Assembly (NCBI GenBank): GCA_949358305.1
Contig: OX442323.1
Span: forward strand, 3,658,001 to 3,722,000
DNA: 64,000 nucleotides
Direction: 5' to 3'
Origin: Strigamia acuminata
Taxonomy: Eukaryota > Arthropoda > Chilopoda > Geophilomorpha > Linotaeniidae
Numbering within the stretch: the first letter of the stretch is position 1; the number at the start of each line of letters is the position of its first letter. The notes beneath the pieces are model-generated. The model worked only from the letters and a program-made list of their open reading frames with translations. It did no database searches and was not told the origin of the DNA. Positions 44,796 to 57,700 of the stretch are shown here, in pieces. Made by a program: the position numbers and the translations under genes.

Positions 44796-45830
44796 TAATG
44801 GATTACTTTGAGCTGAATTTTTCAACTTTTTTGTGATGTTGAATTTCGTTTTTGGTAATTGATGATTAATGTGATCAAATCCAAGACTGATAGTATTGAC
44901 ATTCGGGTACCCGTTCCAACGGCGAATCGCGTAAGGGCGAATTTCTAAAATTCGCCGTTGGAAACCTATTTTGACGTTTCCAATGGCGAATTTAATAAAA
45001 TTCGCCATTGGAAACGTTTTTTGAGTGCCATTTCTGCTATTTGCCATTGGAAACATATTTTCCTGTTCCAAGGGCGAATGTGGAAAATTTGTTTGAAATA
45101 TAAAATTCGCCATTGGAAACGCAAAAACGTTTCCAATGGCGAATACGTGTAGGTTGAAATTCGCCGTTGGAAACGCAAAAACGTTCCCAATGGCGAATAC
45201 GTGTAGGTTGAAATTCGCCGTTGGAAACGCAAAAACGTTCCCAATGGCGAATACGTGTAGGTTGAAATTCGCCGTTGGAAACGCAAAAACGTTCTCAATG
45301 GCGAATACGTGTAGGTTGAAATTCGCCGTTGGAAACGCAAAAACGTTTCCAATGGCGAATATGTTTAGGTTGAAATTTGCCATTGGAAAGGGTTTTGCGT
45401 TTCCAACGGCAAATTGAAATTGAACGCGCCTAGTGTGTATTTAAAGTGCTTGTGAGTCTCGAGCGAACGATTTGGTTTGTTTAATTCAAAGTGATCATTA
45501 TTTGTAACTCTAACTGGACGGAATTTCGTTGAAATTTAGCAAATTCCGATGAGATTTTGCAATTTTTTTGTAAATTTTGGTGATTTCCGATGAACTTACA
45601 GATTTTCGATGAAATTTCGTGATTTTTTCAAAGATTAAACATTTTCATCATGTTTTTAAGAAAAGAACAAATAAACAAATCAATCAATCAATCAATATCA
45701 AAATAATTCCGCCAATTCTTGTAATGGATTACTTTGAGCTGAATTTTTCAACTTTTTTGTGATGTTGAATTTCGTTTTTGGTAATTGATGATTAATGTGA
45801 TCAAATCCAAGACTGATAGTATTGACATTC
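44796..45830. repeat. 109-bp direct repeats around the foldback insert (copy 3)
   Basis: Arms at 44796-44904 and 45722-45830. The 54-bp hairpin repeats are at 45128-45397. Same as copy 1. Confidence 0.85.
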
Positions 45831-45992
45831 CAAGGTAAAGACTAACATTTCCAGCTGCTTCGATCAGTAGATTGAGATATCCATAAGCAAATCTTTCTTC
45901 AATAACATGAATGACATTTGTTGCTGCTGCACTTTTGCGTTCTAACAAGGGAGCATCTGACTTAGACACTGTGACGGATTTCATCTCTTCTT
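45748..45992 (-). pseudogene. DEG/ENaC last-transmembrane exon (copy 3)
   Basis: Same as 9831-10075. Confidence 0.65.
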
Positions 45993-46128
45993 CTAACAAA
46001 TCAGAAAAAAATCAGCAATGTAAAATTTTTTTTTCTTGTGAAAAAAAAAATTATTGAGGCATTAAAAAAAGATAGTGATTTTTCTTGTGTACTTGCACAA
46101 TAATGCACATTTGAATACATTTATTTAA

Positions 46129-46575
46129 CACTAGAAAGGCCAGAGCGGTCATTTTGACCGCAACAGCTGTTTTAAACAGCTGTAGCAATAAACCCAAAGG
46201 GTTTACAATGCTGGTATTTTTTCACTTTTACTAACTTATGATACTTTACATCATAAATCAGCAAACGTGGCTTTTTTCTGTAATAAAAATTAAAAAAATT
46301 GAATTGACCTAGAAAGGCCGAAAGCGGTCCAAATGACCGCTTGAAACAACGCGCTCAAGACGTGCACGAAACGTGGACAAAACGCGTACAAATCGTGCAA
46401 AATACATAAACAATACGTGTATCTTGCGTTTTGCCATCAAATTGATCAGTAACACGCGAAATATGCGAAGAAAATAGCAAAACAAAAATTGATGGTCTTG
46501 TACGCATTGTTTCAAGCGGTCATTTTGACCGCTTTCGGTCTTTCTAGGTCGGCGGAAATTCCGGCCTTTCTAGTG
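46129..46575. mobile_element. piggyBac-like nested MITE (copy 3)
   Basis: Same as 10212-10658. Confidence 0.75.
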
Positions 46576-47067
46576 TCAAGTAATTCAGTATTTTTGTAGT
46601 AGAAATTTAATTTTTGCCTCAATGGCTGACTTTATTTCAGCTGATTTGTTTTCATTTTAAAACGAAAACATTTAACTTAAGATGACTAAGATAAATTGGA
46701 TAGCACTAATTTGATGGTGCTCTACAACTTTGTAATTGGAAATTTTGCTCTAACATGATTGGTTTAGACGTTAGCAAGTGAATAACCTTGAAAATGGCCT
46801 TCAAGGTCAAATTTGATGACGTCATTGGATTGCTCTCACCCAACTTCCTATATGATCGCTTCATCAAAGTTGGCCTAGATGCAATTGCTCAGGAAATATT
46901 TGAGGGGAACAGACTTTTGTTCCACCCTGTATAATTATTCGAAAAACAAACTATAAAGTCGAATCATCGAGCCGGGTACTGTGTAAACGTACTATTCATC
47001 CGATTCCCACTGAAACTCGATGATCCTCGAAGTCGGGTAAAACTAAACAAGGAATGTCACGATAAGT

Positions 47068-50000
47068 CTATGATCGGAATATTCGGGAAATCAATGATCG
47101 TAAACGTTCCGAAGAAAGCCATTTTGTGAAGATATCGGCGACGTTGAGTTCGCCGGGCACTTTTCGGAGTTCAAAGCGTCCCGCCATGTACCACTCCCTG
47201 AGCCAATGATATCGAACGAGAATGTGTCGTGTTTTCGCGTTCTCGACGTCGTTGGAGGTGAATTGAATGGAGGCCAGGGCATCGGAATAAACGACGGGTC
47301 GAGATAAGCGGATCAGAATCGGAAATTCGGTGTAAACGTGGTCCAACCAATACAGCTCCTTAACACACTCAACAAGGGCGAATTCCGCTTCCATTGTTGA
47401 GCATGCCACTGTCGATTGTTTGCGACATGACCAGCCGATCGGTACGTTTCCAATATAGGTGATGTAACCCCCGAAGCTCAAAGATGTTTCGATGTCACTC
47501 ACGACGCATCCGTATACAATTGGCTTGTTGGCCAGATAATTCGATGCAAAGATCTGCAGTGTTTGCGACGTACTGCAGAACTTGTAGAAGAGCTCGAATG
47601 TGAGTCCTGTCGTAGCACGTGTTATACTGTGCCAGAGCGATGACGGAGTAAAGGATGTCGGGGCGTGTCCTCGAAGCCAGAAACAATAACGACCCAATGA
47701 GTGATCGATAGGGAAAATCTTCTAAATTTTCGGTCGGGCCTTTGACGAGTGTTGTTCCAGGGGTTACGGGCACCTTGACGAGATTGTTGATCGATGTTCC
47801 GAATTTCTTGACGATTTTCGCGATGTAGGCACGCTGGGTGATAAACGTGCGCCCCATGTCGCGGATGAACTCGACGCCTAACAACTTCGTAATCGGACCG
47901 AGATTTACGATGTCGAATTTCGAACTGATGAGTCGGATTAACTGTTCAAAGACACTGTCGGACGCGTAGAATAGGACTATGTCATCCACGTAGACCAGCA
48001 TGACGGCGGTCTTTCTATACACGTAGACTCAGTTACACGCCGGCATCTTGTGAAATCCGAGAGCTCGAAGAGTTTCGTCCAATTTTTCGAACCACTGTCT
48101 TCCGGATTGGTGTAGTTCGTAGAGTGATTTCACGAGTAACCACACGTTGTTTGGGTGGAAACATGTGGCACCTGGGGATATATGCATGTAGACTTTGTGC
48201 TTCAATTCCCCGTACAAGTATGCACATTTCACGTCCAGGTGAGCATCTTTCCACCCACGCAACACAACTAGAAGACAGAAGAATAGACGAATCAATAGAA
48301 AGTTCACTACTGGACTAAAAACTTCATCGTAATCAACGCCGAGGGTCTGTCGTAAGCCTTGGGCAACTAGTCGGGCACGATATCGAGTTATGGTTCCGGC
48401 TCCGTCGGTCTTTAATTTGAAAATCCACTTGCAGTCGAGTACAGTGGTGTCCGGTGGTCTTGGAACTTCAACATACACTTCCCTTTCTTTGAAAGTCCCC
48501 AGCTCTTCGCTAATGGCTTCGTGCCATTTCGGAGCGTCGGTGAACTTGGGAATTTCGGCATAGGAAGCCGGTTCAGTTCGGCATAAATGAGCCGCGTGAC
48601 GAACGCCCGGAAGAATTCCGGGTTGTTGGGTAGAACTTCGAAGGGATTTCCGATACGATTGGCGTTCATCGATTTGTACGTGGATGGATTCGTAGACTCG
48701 GTTTTCAACGGGGTTCCAAACTCTGTATCCGCGTGTTCCGGTGGCGTAACCGACGAGATATCCTTCCCAGGCGCGTGGATCGAGTTTCTTGCGCCCTGGT
48801 GCGGTGTAATGTACCCAGCATTTGGATCCTACTTTACGAAGGTGTCGAAGAGACAATGCTTGTTGTCGCCAGAGAATATAAGGAACTTCATTCTTCAACC
48901 TCGAGTGTGGGCTGCGGTTTTTAATATACGCGAATGTAACCGCTAATTCGGCCCAAAGAGCATCTGGTAATCGAGTTTCGGAAATGAATGCTCGGACATT
49001 GTCGGCCATTGTCCTGTTAATCCTCTTGGCGACCCCATTCATCTGTGGCGATGACGGGTTTGTCCGTTGACCCTGCAAATAACGCAGAAATTTATTCGAC
49101 ATGAATTTGCCGCCCTGGTCTGTCCTGATCGCTTTAATGCGGGTGTTTTGAATACGCTCGACCCTGGCGACGAAGTCTTTAAATGTTGCGAAGACTTGTG
49201 ACTTTTGCGTCAATGATAATGAAGATAAAACGTGCGCCGCCGAAAGATGCGATGGGTGCCGGACCCCAGACGTCTATGTGCAGGAGATCCAACGGTTTCG
49301 ATGTGCAGGGGTGTGGATCCGGCTTGTGAGAAGCCCTTGTCGACTTTGCTAAACGACAGTCATTACATAATAGCTCTTGTCGAACTTCTGCCGGTTCCAT
49401 GCCATAGACTTGATCATTTGCTGCTAATAGCTTCATTGCATTCGTATGCAAGTGTCCGAGCCGGCTATGCCACAAACCAGTGGCATCTTTGACTGTGGTA
49501 GGGTTAGCAATTACCTTCTGTTTTGATTGAGAAGGATTGGTGGGAGGAGAAACGGTGGTAGCAGTAGGAATTGACTTGATGACGTGGACATAGGATGGGA
49601 CGGGCGGATTGTTGTGGACCGGTGTAGGATTAGGCGGAGGAAGGGAGATCGGATTGGTTGTGGCAGGAATTTGTTTTGTAGTCTCAACTGGTGGCAATTC
49701 AATGCGAAAATCCGTAATCTCTCGCTGATTCCCTTTTCCTTTTCCTTTCTTCTGCTTCGGTATTTTAACAAAATCCTCTTCGGTCGTAAGAAATGTCTGT
49801 ACCGGTGGAACTGTCGGTTGAATATTTGCGGAAACTGTCGTCGCAAATGTCGGAGTCGAACATAATCCGTCCACATCATATAATCCGCCACGTTCCTTCG
49901 CACGGATAAGAGGGCTACTAATGTTCGATTGATATACGTGAACTTCACCGTTGAAAATGCGTTTTATCGATCTTCGAAACTGAAATCAAGTTTGCCTCGA

Positions 50001-50201
50001 AATTCGGTCCGTAGAGAACGTTTGTTAAATTAACGGTGCATTCTGCATTGTCAATCTCTGCGAGTAGTCGAACTGTTCCTTTCCCGGTGACTTGGGACTT
50101 GCCCTGTCCCAATTCGATATCAAAAGGGATAATGTCCGTGAAATCAGTAAACCACGCACGACGCCATTTGCAACCTTTTTCACATAGTTTTCGCTCGACA
50201 T
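47068..50201 (-). pseudogene. Copia-1 gag-pol remnant with two extra deletions (copy 3)
   Basis: Carries the lesions of copies 1 and 2 plus a 4-bp and a 6-bp deletion about 12 bases apart at 47500-47516. Both remove a CGCCC-type string at the start of the RNase H segment. The first conserved Asp motif of RNase H (YTDAS) is lost and the frames around it are re-joined differently. The in-frame TGA is at 48029-48031, the primer site at 50222-50234 and the primer-site palindrome at 50224-50253. Confidence 0.9.
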
Positions 50202-50311
50202 TTTGAGCTGTTTTGGTTTTTCCTCTGCTACCAAACCTACAATTGGTAGCAGACGATGGTTATATCCTCTACACGCTTCATTTTCCACTAACTATCGCCG
50301 AAAATTCCGCG

Positions 50312-50408
50312 AATAACACAATAACACAATAACACAATAAAACAATAAAACAATAACACAATAAAACAATAACACAATAACACAATAACACAATAACACA
50401 ATTACACA
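50312..50408. repeat. (AACACAAT)n microsatellite (copy 3)
   Basis: Same as 14405-14501. Confidence 0.9.
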
Positions 50409-52755
50409 ATTTTTTGGCATTTTTTTGGCATTATTTTGGCATTATTTTGGTATTTTTTTGGCATTATTTTGGCATTATTTTGGTATTATTCTGGCATTTT
50501 TTTGATATTTTTTTGGTATTTTTTTGGCATTATTTTGACATTATTTTGGCATTTTTTTGGTATTTTTTTGGCATTATTTTGGTATTATTTTGGTATTATT
50601 TTGGCATTATTTTGGTATTTTTTTGGCATTATTTTGGCATTATTTTGGCATTTTTTTGGTATTTTTTTGGCATTATTTTGGTATTTTTTTGGCATTATTT
50701 TGGTATTATTTTGGTATTATTCTGGCATTTTTTTGGTATTTTTTTGGTATTTTTTGGCATTATTTTGGCATTATTTTGGCATTTTTTTGGCATTATTTTG
50801 GCATTTTTTTTGCATTATTTTGGCATTTTTTGATATTTTTTTGGTATTTTTTTGGCATTTTTTTGGTATTATTTTGGTATTATTTTGGCATTATTTTGGC
50901 ATTATTTTGGCATTGTTTTGGTATTATTTTGGTATTTTTTTGGCATTTTTTTGGCATTTTTTTGGCATTTTTTTGGCATTTTTTTGGTATTATTTTGGTA
51001 TTATTTTGGCATTATTTTGGTATTTTTTTGGCATTATTTTGGCATTATTTTGGCATTTTTTTGGTATTTTTTTGGCATTATTTTGGCATTATTTTGGTAT
51101 TTTTTTGGCATTATTTTGGCATTTTTTTGGCATTATTTTGGCATTATTTTGGTATTATTTTGGTATTATTCTGGCATTTTTTGGTATTATTTTGGCATTA
51201 TTTTGGTATTTTTTTGGCATTATTTTGGCATTATTTTGGTATTATTCTGGCATTTTTTTGATATTTTTTTGGTATTTTTTTGGCATTATTTTGACATTAT
51301 TTTGGCATTTTTTTGGTATTTTTTTGGCATTATTTTGGTATTATTTTGGTATTATTTTGGCATTATTTTGGTATTTTTTTTGGCATTATTTTGGTATTTT
51401 TTTGGTATTATTTTGGCATTTTTTTGGCATTATTTTGGCATTTTTTTGGCATTACTTTGGCATTATTCTGGCAATTTTTTGGTATTTTTTTGGCATTATT
51501 TTGGTATTTTTTTGGCATTTTTTTGGCATTATTTTGGTATTTTTTTGGCATTTTTTTGGCATTATTTTGGCATTATTTTGGCATTATTTTGGCATTTTTT
51601 TGGTATTTTTTTGGCATTATTTTGGTATTTTTTGGCATTATTTTGGTATTATTTTGGTATTATTTTGGTATTTTTTTGGTATTATTTTGGTATTATTTTG
51701 GCATTATTTTGGTATTTTTTTGGCATTATTTTGGCATTATTTTGGCATTTTTTTGGTATTTTTTTGGCATTATTTTGGCATTTTTTTGGCATTATTTTGG
51801 CATTATTTTGGTATTATTTTGGTATTATTCTGGCATTTTTTGGTATTATTTTGGCATTATTTTGGTATTTTTTTGGCATTATTTTGGCATTATTTTGGTA
51901 TTATTCTGGCATTTTTTTGATATTTTTTTGGTATTTTTTTGGCATTATTTTGACATTATTTTGGCATTTTTTTGGTATTTTTTTGGCATTATTTTGGTAT
52001 TATTATGGTATTATTTTGGCATTATTTTGGTATTTTTTTGGCATTATTTTGGCATTATTTTGGCATTTTTTTGGTATTTTTTTGGCATTATTTTGGTATT
52101 TTTTTGGCATTATTTTGGTATTATTTTGGTATTATTCTGGCATTTTTTTGGTATTTTTTTGGTATTTTTTGGCATTATTTTGGCATTATTTTGGCATTTT
52201 TTGGCATTATTTTGGCATTTTTTTTGCAATTTTTTGGCATTTTTTGATATTTTTTTGGTATTTTTTTGGCATTTTTTTGGTATTATTTTGGTATTATTTT
52301 GGCATTATTTTGGCATTATTTTGGCATTGTTTTGGTATTATTTTGGTATTATTTTGGCATTTTTTTGGCATTTTTTTGGCATTTTTTTGGTATTATTTTG
52401 GTATTATTTTGGCATTATTTTGGTATTTTTTTGGCATTATTTTGGCATTATTTTGGCATTTTTTTGGTATTTTTTTGGCATTATTTTGGCATTGTTTTGG
52501 TATTTTTTTGGCATTATTTTGGCATTTTTTTGGCATTATTTTGGCATTATTTTGGTATTATTTTGGTATTATTCTGGCATTTTTTTGGTATTATTTTGGC
52601 ATTATTTTGGTATTATTTTGGTATTATTCTGGCATTTTTTTGGCATTTTTTTGGCATTTTTTTGGCATTTTTTTGGCATTATTTTGGTATTATTTTGGTA
52701 TTTTTTTGGCATTATTTTGGCATTATTTTGGTATTATTTTGGTATTATTCTGGCA
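50409..52755 (+). repeat. 11-bp minisatellite array (copy 3, rearranged)
   Basis: Same 11-mer family, but about 207 bp shorter than in copies 1 and 2 and with altered block order. The start agrees with the other copies; differences begin within a few hundred bases, and blocks near 51370 and 52570-52640 are missing or re-joined. Confidence 0.95.
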
Positions 52756-53154
52756 CGTAACCGACGTAACCGACGTAACCGACGTAACCGACGTAACCGA
52801 CGTAACCGACGTAACCGACGTAACCGACGTAACCGACGTAACCGACGTAAGCGACGTAAGCGACGTAACCGACGTAACCGACGTAACCGACGTAACCGAC
52901 GTAACCGACGTAACCGACGTAACCGACGTAACCGACGTAACCGACGTAAGCGACGTAACCGACGTAACCGACGTAACCGACGTAACCGACGTAACCGACG
53001 TAACCGACGTAACCGACGTAACCGACGTAACCGACGTAACCGACGTAACCGACGTAAGCGACGTAACCGACGTAACCGACGTAACCGACGTAACCGACGT
53101 AACCGACGTAACCGACGTAACCGACGTAACCGACGTAAGCGACGTAACCGACGT
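52756..53154 (+). repeat. 9-bp satellite, part left of copia-3 (copy 3)
   Basis: CGTAACCGA tandem repeats broken by copia-3. The last five bases, GACGT (53150-53154), are the target duplication. Confidence 0.95.
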
Positions 53155-53620
53155 TGTTGGGATATGCCCAACTGTTTGAGATTTATTAGTTGCATATTTA
53201 TGGCTAAATGCAACGTGCATGTCTTTACTTTGCTGTGACTTAGTTAAACTAGTTGATCCTGATTTTTTACCCTGCTTGTTATGTGCCGCAACTAGTTTAT
53301 TTACTTGTAAAGATGTGCCTTCTCGTCGTCCGCTCAAATGAGCAATATTCGTTTAGTTTTTCCATTGCTTTTGAGTTGTTTATCGCTTATTTGCTCCTCC
53401 CTTATTGTTTATCATGTAAAGGACAAGTCATTGCTTGCTAACAATGATTTGTTCTATTGTAAGCTTGTATTCATACTTTGAGGGCGGCTAGCCTCAAAGC
53501 AGTCGTTTTTACTGTGGTTCGTGACGATTAAAGATGGCGGTCGCGCAATGCGAGTTCCCGCACCCATTAAATCATGTCTCAGCTCTATTTTCCTGATGTC
53601 CGGCGCCTACAATCTCATCA
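53155..53620 (+). repeat. Copia-3 5' LTR
   Basis: Begins TGTTGGGATATGCCC and ends AATCTCATCA directly before the primer site. It should hold the promoter and polyadenylation signals. ATTAAA at 53566-53571 is a possible poly(A) signal. No TATA box is evident. Confidence 0.95.
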
Positions 53621-53621
53621 T

Positions 53622-53638
53622 TTGGTAGCAGAGGATGG
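53622..53638 (+). other. Copia-3 primer binding site (initiator tRNA-Met)
   Basis: TGGTAGCAGAGGATGG begins two bases after the LTR. It matches the complement of the 3' end of animal initiator tRNA-Met (CCATCCTCTGCTACCA) at all 16 positions. The tRNA primes minus-strand DNA synthesis. The tRNA sequence is from general knowledge, not from this window. Confidence 0.9.
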
Positions 53639-54727
53639 TTGACGACGCGGCCAACCGTTTGTGATGAATTGGCGGCGATTTTTGTGAAGGAACGGACATC
53701 GCGACTTCGTCGGTATCGTCGCAGAGACGTATCGCCGTTTTCGGGATTTTAGCAAAGCGGACGAGCTTTGACAACGTGTGCGGGCAATTCGCCAACGAAT
53801 TTGGAACAAAACAGTGTGAGAATTGTCGTTTTTTCGTGCGAAATAAGCACATTTGCCGATATAAAGAAGATTTTTCTTCTGCGGCGCCATTTTTTTTGAC
53901 TTCATCGCGTACGGCCGTGAAGCCAGCAGAGAATCGTGTGTACGGATCGACACACGCTCTCATCACGATTCAACAAAGAATACGTCGAAACGACGTAATT
54001 TTTGGACCGTTTTTCGTTGAAAATCAACACGGAAGTCATCGTGCGAATCGATTTTTCGACGGCGGCCGGATTTTTCGTCAAAGCAGACGAAAAACGACGT
54101 GTGAGAATAATTTTCAACGTAAGGACCTGTGTGGGCATAAATTTGCACACAGGCATCAGCTATTTGAGCACCTAGAAGACCAGTTAGCGGGTTAAACGTA
54201 CGCGCTGGCATTTTCCCGAGGTTTTGTGCACGGAGCACATCCTACGAAGGTGCGGACGAGCACGTTGAGTCGACGTGCATCGATTTCACGACGTGGGATC
54301 AACGAGGGAATTTTTGCGACGCAAACCAACCCGCAAAACAACGGATTTTCACCTTGCCAACTATTATTTAGTTTTAAGTTGTCGAAATTCATTGTTAATA
54401 AGTTTAAGGTTTTGTTTGGGGGTCTTGTAGTATCCTTTCCACCCTTTACGCAGTCGCGTAGTGGAATTGTATTTTTGCGTAGGCTTTCTCTGGCCACCGA
54501 GTGTCCCGCGGTCCTAGGAGTCCGGTCGGAACTCGGGAGATACTACGTAAAGTTTTGCATCTCACTTAGTGAGATTTGTCCAAGGGAGACTGTATAATTT
54601 TTCGCCTAAACCTTTTGGGGGTTTACGCCATTTATAAAAGCGTAAAGAGTGTGTTTTGTGCTTCATTTGGTGTGTGCGACGATTTATTTAGTGATAAAGT
54701 GTAATCTTCGCGACGAATCGACTAGAT
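53639..54727 (+). other. Copia-3 5' leader (about 1.1 kb, no supported gene)
   Basis: This is the untranslated stretch between primer site and gag ATG, longer than I would expect for a copia element. Two plus-strand stretches of 139 and 123 codons are open (53776-54195 and 54226-54597), but both would need to start at GTG, and I recognise no domain. RNA packaging or internal translation-entry signals would be expected here but cannot be read by eye. Confidence 0.7.
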
Positions 54728-57700
54728 ATGGCGTCGGAGGAGAAATGCGACGATTATAAGTCGATCAAAAAACTAAATGGGACAAATTATGCACAATGGG
54801 CGATTGGTGCGAAGTTGTTGTTATCCCAGCAAGGCGTGTGGGACCACGTGACGGGCGACGAGACCGCGCCGGGTCCCAACGCCACAGCCAAAGAGAAACG
54901 GGATTTTAGAGTGCGTGAGAAGCGAGCATGGTCCACGATATGCTTGAGTTGCGAAGAAGCGCAACAGCTCGTGGCCGTTGCCAAAGATACTTCTAAAGGA
55001 GCGTGGGAAGCAATCCGAGATGCTTACCAGCCCACCACACGCGCCCGGAAAGGCAGATTGAGGCGCGAGTTCCTGCAAATGCATCTAATGGACAATGAGG
55101 AGATGATGTGTTTTCTGGCCCGTGTCGACAGAAAAGTCGCGGAACTCGCGAATGTCAAAGTAATACCGACGGATGAGGAAATTGCATTCCAATACATGGA
55201 TTTCCTCCCTACAACTTATGAGACTATAAAACAAATAATGTATCACTGGGAGGATTTGGACTTCACCCCTGCAAAAGTGAAAGACCGATTATTAGGAGAG
55301 TATAATCGTTTATTTGAAGCTTCAGACTCCTATGGTATGCGTACACAGGATTCCACTGATAATGCAGGCGCATTCTTTGGAAAAGGGCGATTCCAACGCG
55401 GAAAAGGCGGAAATCAGCCATTTACACCTCGGACTTGTTTTTCCTGTGGCGGCACTGGTCACTTCGCGAGAGAATGCCCGTCACCGCCCAAACAACAAGC
55501 GAATATGCAAAGCCAACGAGGTGGCACCTCTGCACAGCTAGCAAAAGGCACTGCACGAGGACGTGGCCGTGGTGGAAAGACCAAAAAGGCCAATTTGGGA
55601 CAAGTTGACATTTTTGATGAGCCCTTGACAATGTTTTCAGCGGCAGTTCACCAAACTGAAGAGGAAGTCACCTTGTCACCACCATTGTCTTTGATGTCAC
55701 ATTGCGACTTTGATCCGCACTGGTACATAGATACCGGTGCGACAGATCACTTTTCATTTAATAGAAGTTGGTTCGTGACCTTCAAGCCACTGTCCGGCTA
55801 TAGTGTCCAGCAGGGGGAAGGGAAGTCTAAAATCGAGGGCATTGGAAACGTGTTGATTACATCTTGTTATGCAGGCAGATGTAGGGAAATCACACTGCAA
55901 AATGTGTATTTTGCGCCAAATTTTAAGAAAAATCTCTTATCGCTGGGCCGGACAGATGAAGCTGGTTTCACAACTTTTATCAAAAATGGAAAGTTGACCA
56001 TGTTTAGAGACCGAATTGGTGAGCCTTTCCTTGTTGCAGATAAAACTAATGATCGGATGTACAAAGTTAACTGCAAAATAGAGGCCAATATTGTGAACAC
56101 AACTGCACCTTCTGCGCAACAGAGTGCAGCGGTGGGTGGAAATTCGGTCAAAAATGTTGTAAAAAGTGAAAGTGTCATTAATCCTTTACTAAAAACAGTA
56201 GATTTTAAGGCAGCATTACTAAACACATTGAGTGGCGCAGTGCAGACTGCAGCGAAGCAGCAAGTGAGCGTAAATGCGCTAGTAAATGCGTCAAATCTTA
56301 AGAAAAGCGATTTAAATGATACTAACGGGCAAAATAATTCGAATGGGGGAAAAATCGAAAAGATCAAAGTGAAACCACAGCCAATGGACATTTGGCACTC
56401 CAGAATGGGCCATTTTAACGCAAGTGGGATTGCAAAAATGGAAATTTCACCGGATATTTTCGGAGTTAAACTCTCCGACAAAGAACTTTCACCCTGTGAC
56501 GCGTGTTCGAAGGCAAAGAGCACTAGGGCAACCTTTTCCCCAATCCCGGAAATTTCTACAAAGGGAATTTTGGAAGTAATCCACATGGATCTGTGGGGCC
56601 CCCAGCCTTTTAAATCTTTGGGAGGGGCCAGCTATTACCTAATAATTGTAGATGATTATTCGCGTTTCATGTGGGTGGAAATTATCAAGAATAAGGGGGA
56701 TACATTTGAGCGCTTCAAACGATGGCAAACACAAGTTGAGCGCAGCACCGGGAAAAAGGTCAAATGCATCAAGACAGACAACGGCGGGGAGTTTGTGTCG
56801 AAAAAGTGGGATGACTATGCGGCTTCTATTGGGCTTAAGTGCATCCAAACAAACCCCTACTCCCCAGAAATGAATTCCGTGGCCGAAAGAGCAAACAGAA
56901 CAATTGTTGGGGGAATTAGAGCCATGCTTTTCGAAAACAATTTTCCAAAGGGTTTGTGGGCAGAATTAGCCGTGACAGTTGTCTATCTTAAAAATAGATT
57001 CCCACATGCAAGCTTGAGTGGGAAAACCCCTTACAACTTGTTTCATAACAAGAAAATGTCGTTGAGACATCTAAGATGTATCGGTTCTAAAGTTTTCGTG
57101 CACATTCCTTCGCAAACAAGGAGAAGCAAGTTGGAAGAAAGGGCATGGCCTGGGGCCCTAGTCGGTTACGCAATTAAGACGCGTGGGTATCGAGTTTGGG
57201 ACCCCAAGTCCAACCAAGTGATTGCTTCAAAGCATGTAAAGATTAATGAAAATGTTTTTTGGCATGAATCGGTGCAATCAAATTCCATCCCACGTGAGCC
57301 AGATTTTGTAGCGGCATCATGGGATGAAGATTCAGATGATGAGATCCTACCTGCTGTACAACAGCAACAGGTGCCCCCTGTCATACAGCAGTTGTTTCAG
57401 GCCCCGAAACATGCGATTCCGAATCCCCAATTAGTCCAACAGGCGGTCGAGCCTGAAGCTGTGGAAGAAATCGCCCAAGCTGTTGGTGGGATCGAAGAAG
57501 AGGAGGAGCAACAAGTGGAAGTTCGGCTTCCAAATCCGACTCTCACCCCCCCACCAGTTAGGAGGAACCCACCACGGGGTGTTAAGTTAAAGGGGGACAC
57601 AGTGAAACAGCGTGCAGCTGCTCCCGAGAAGTTAAAAATTTTAGATATGACACAATGGCAGCGGAGAGAAACCGTTAGGCAGAGTGGTGAAACTGCTGGC

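Noticed and set aside
53776-54195. Extra protein gene in the copia-3 leader
   Set aside because: It would have to start at GTG, has no recognised domain, and precedes gag in a region expected to be untranslated.
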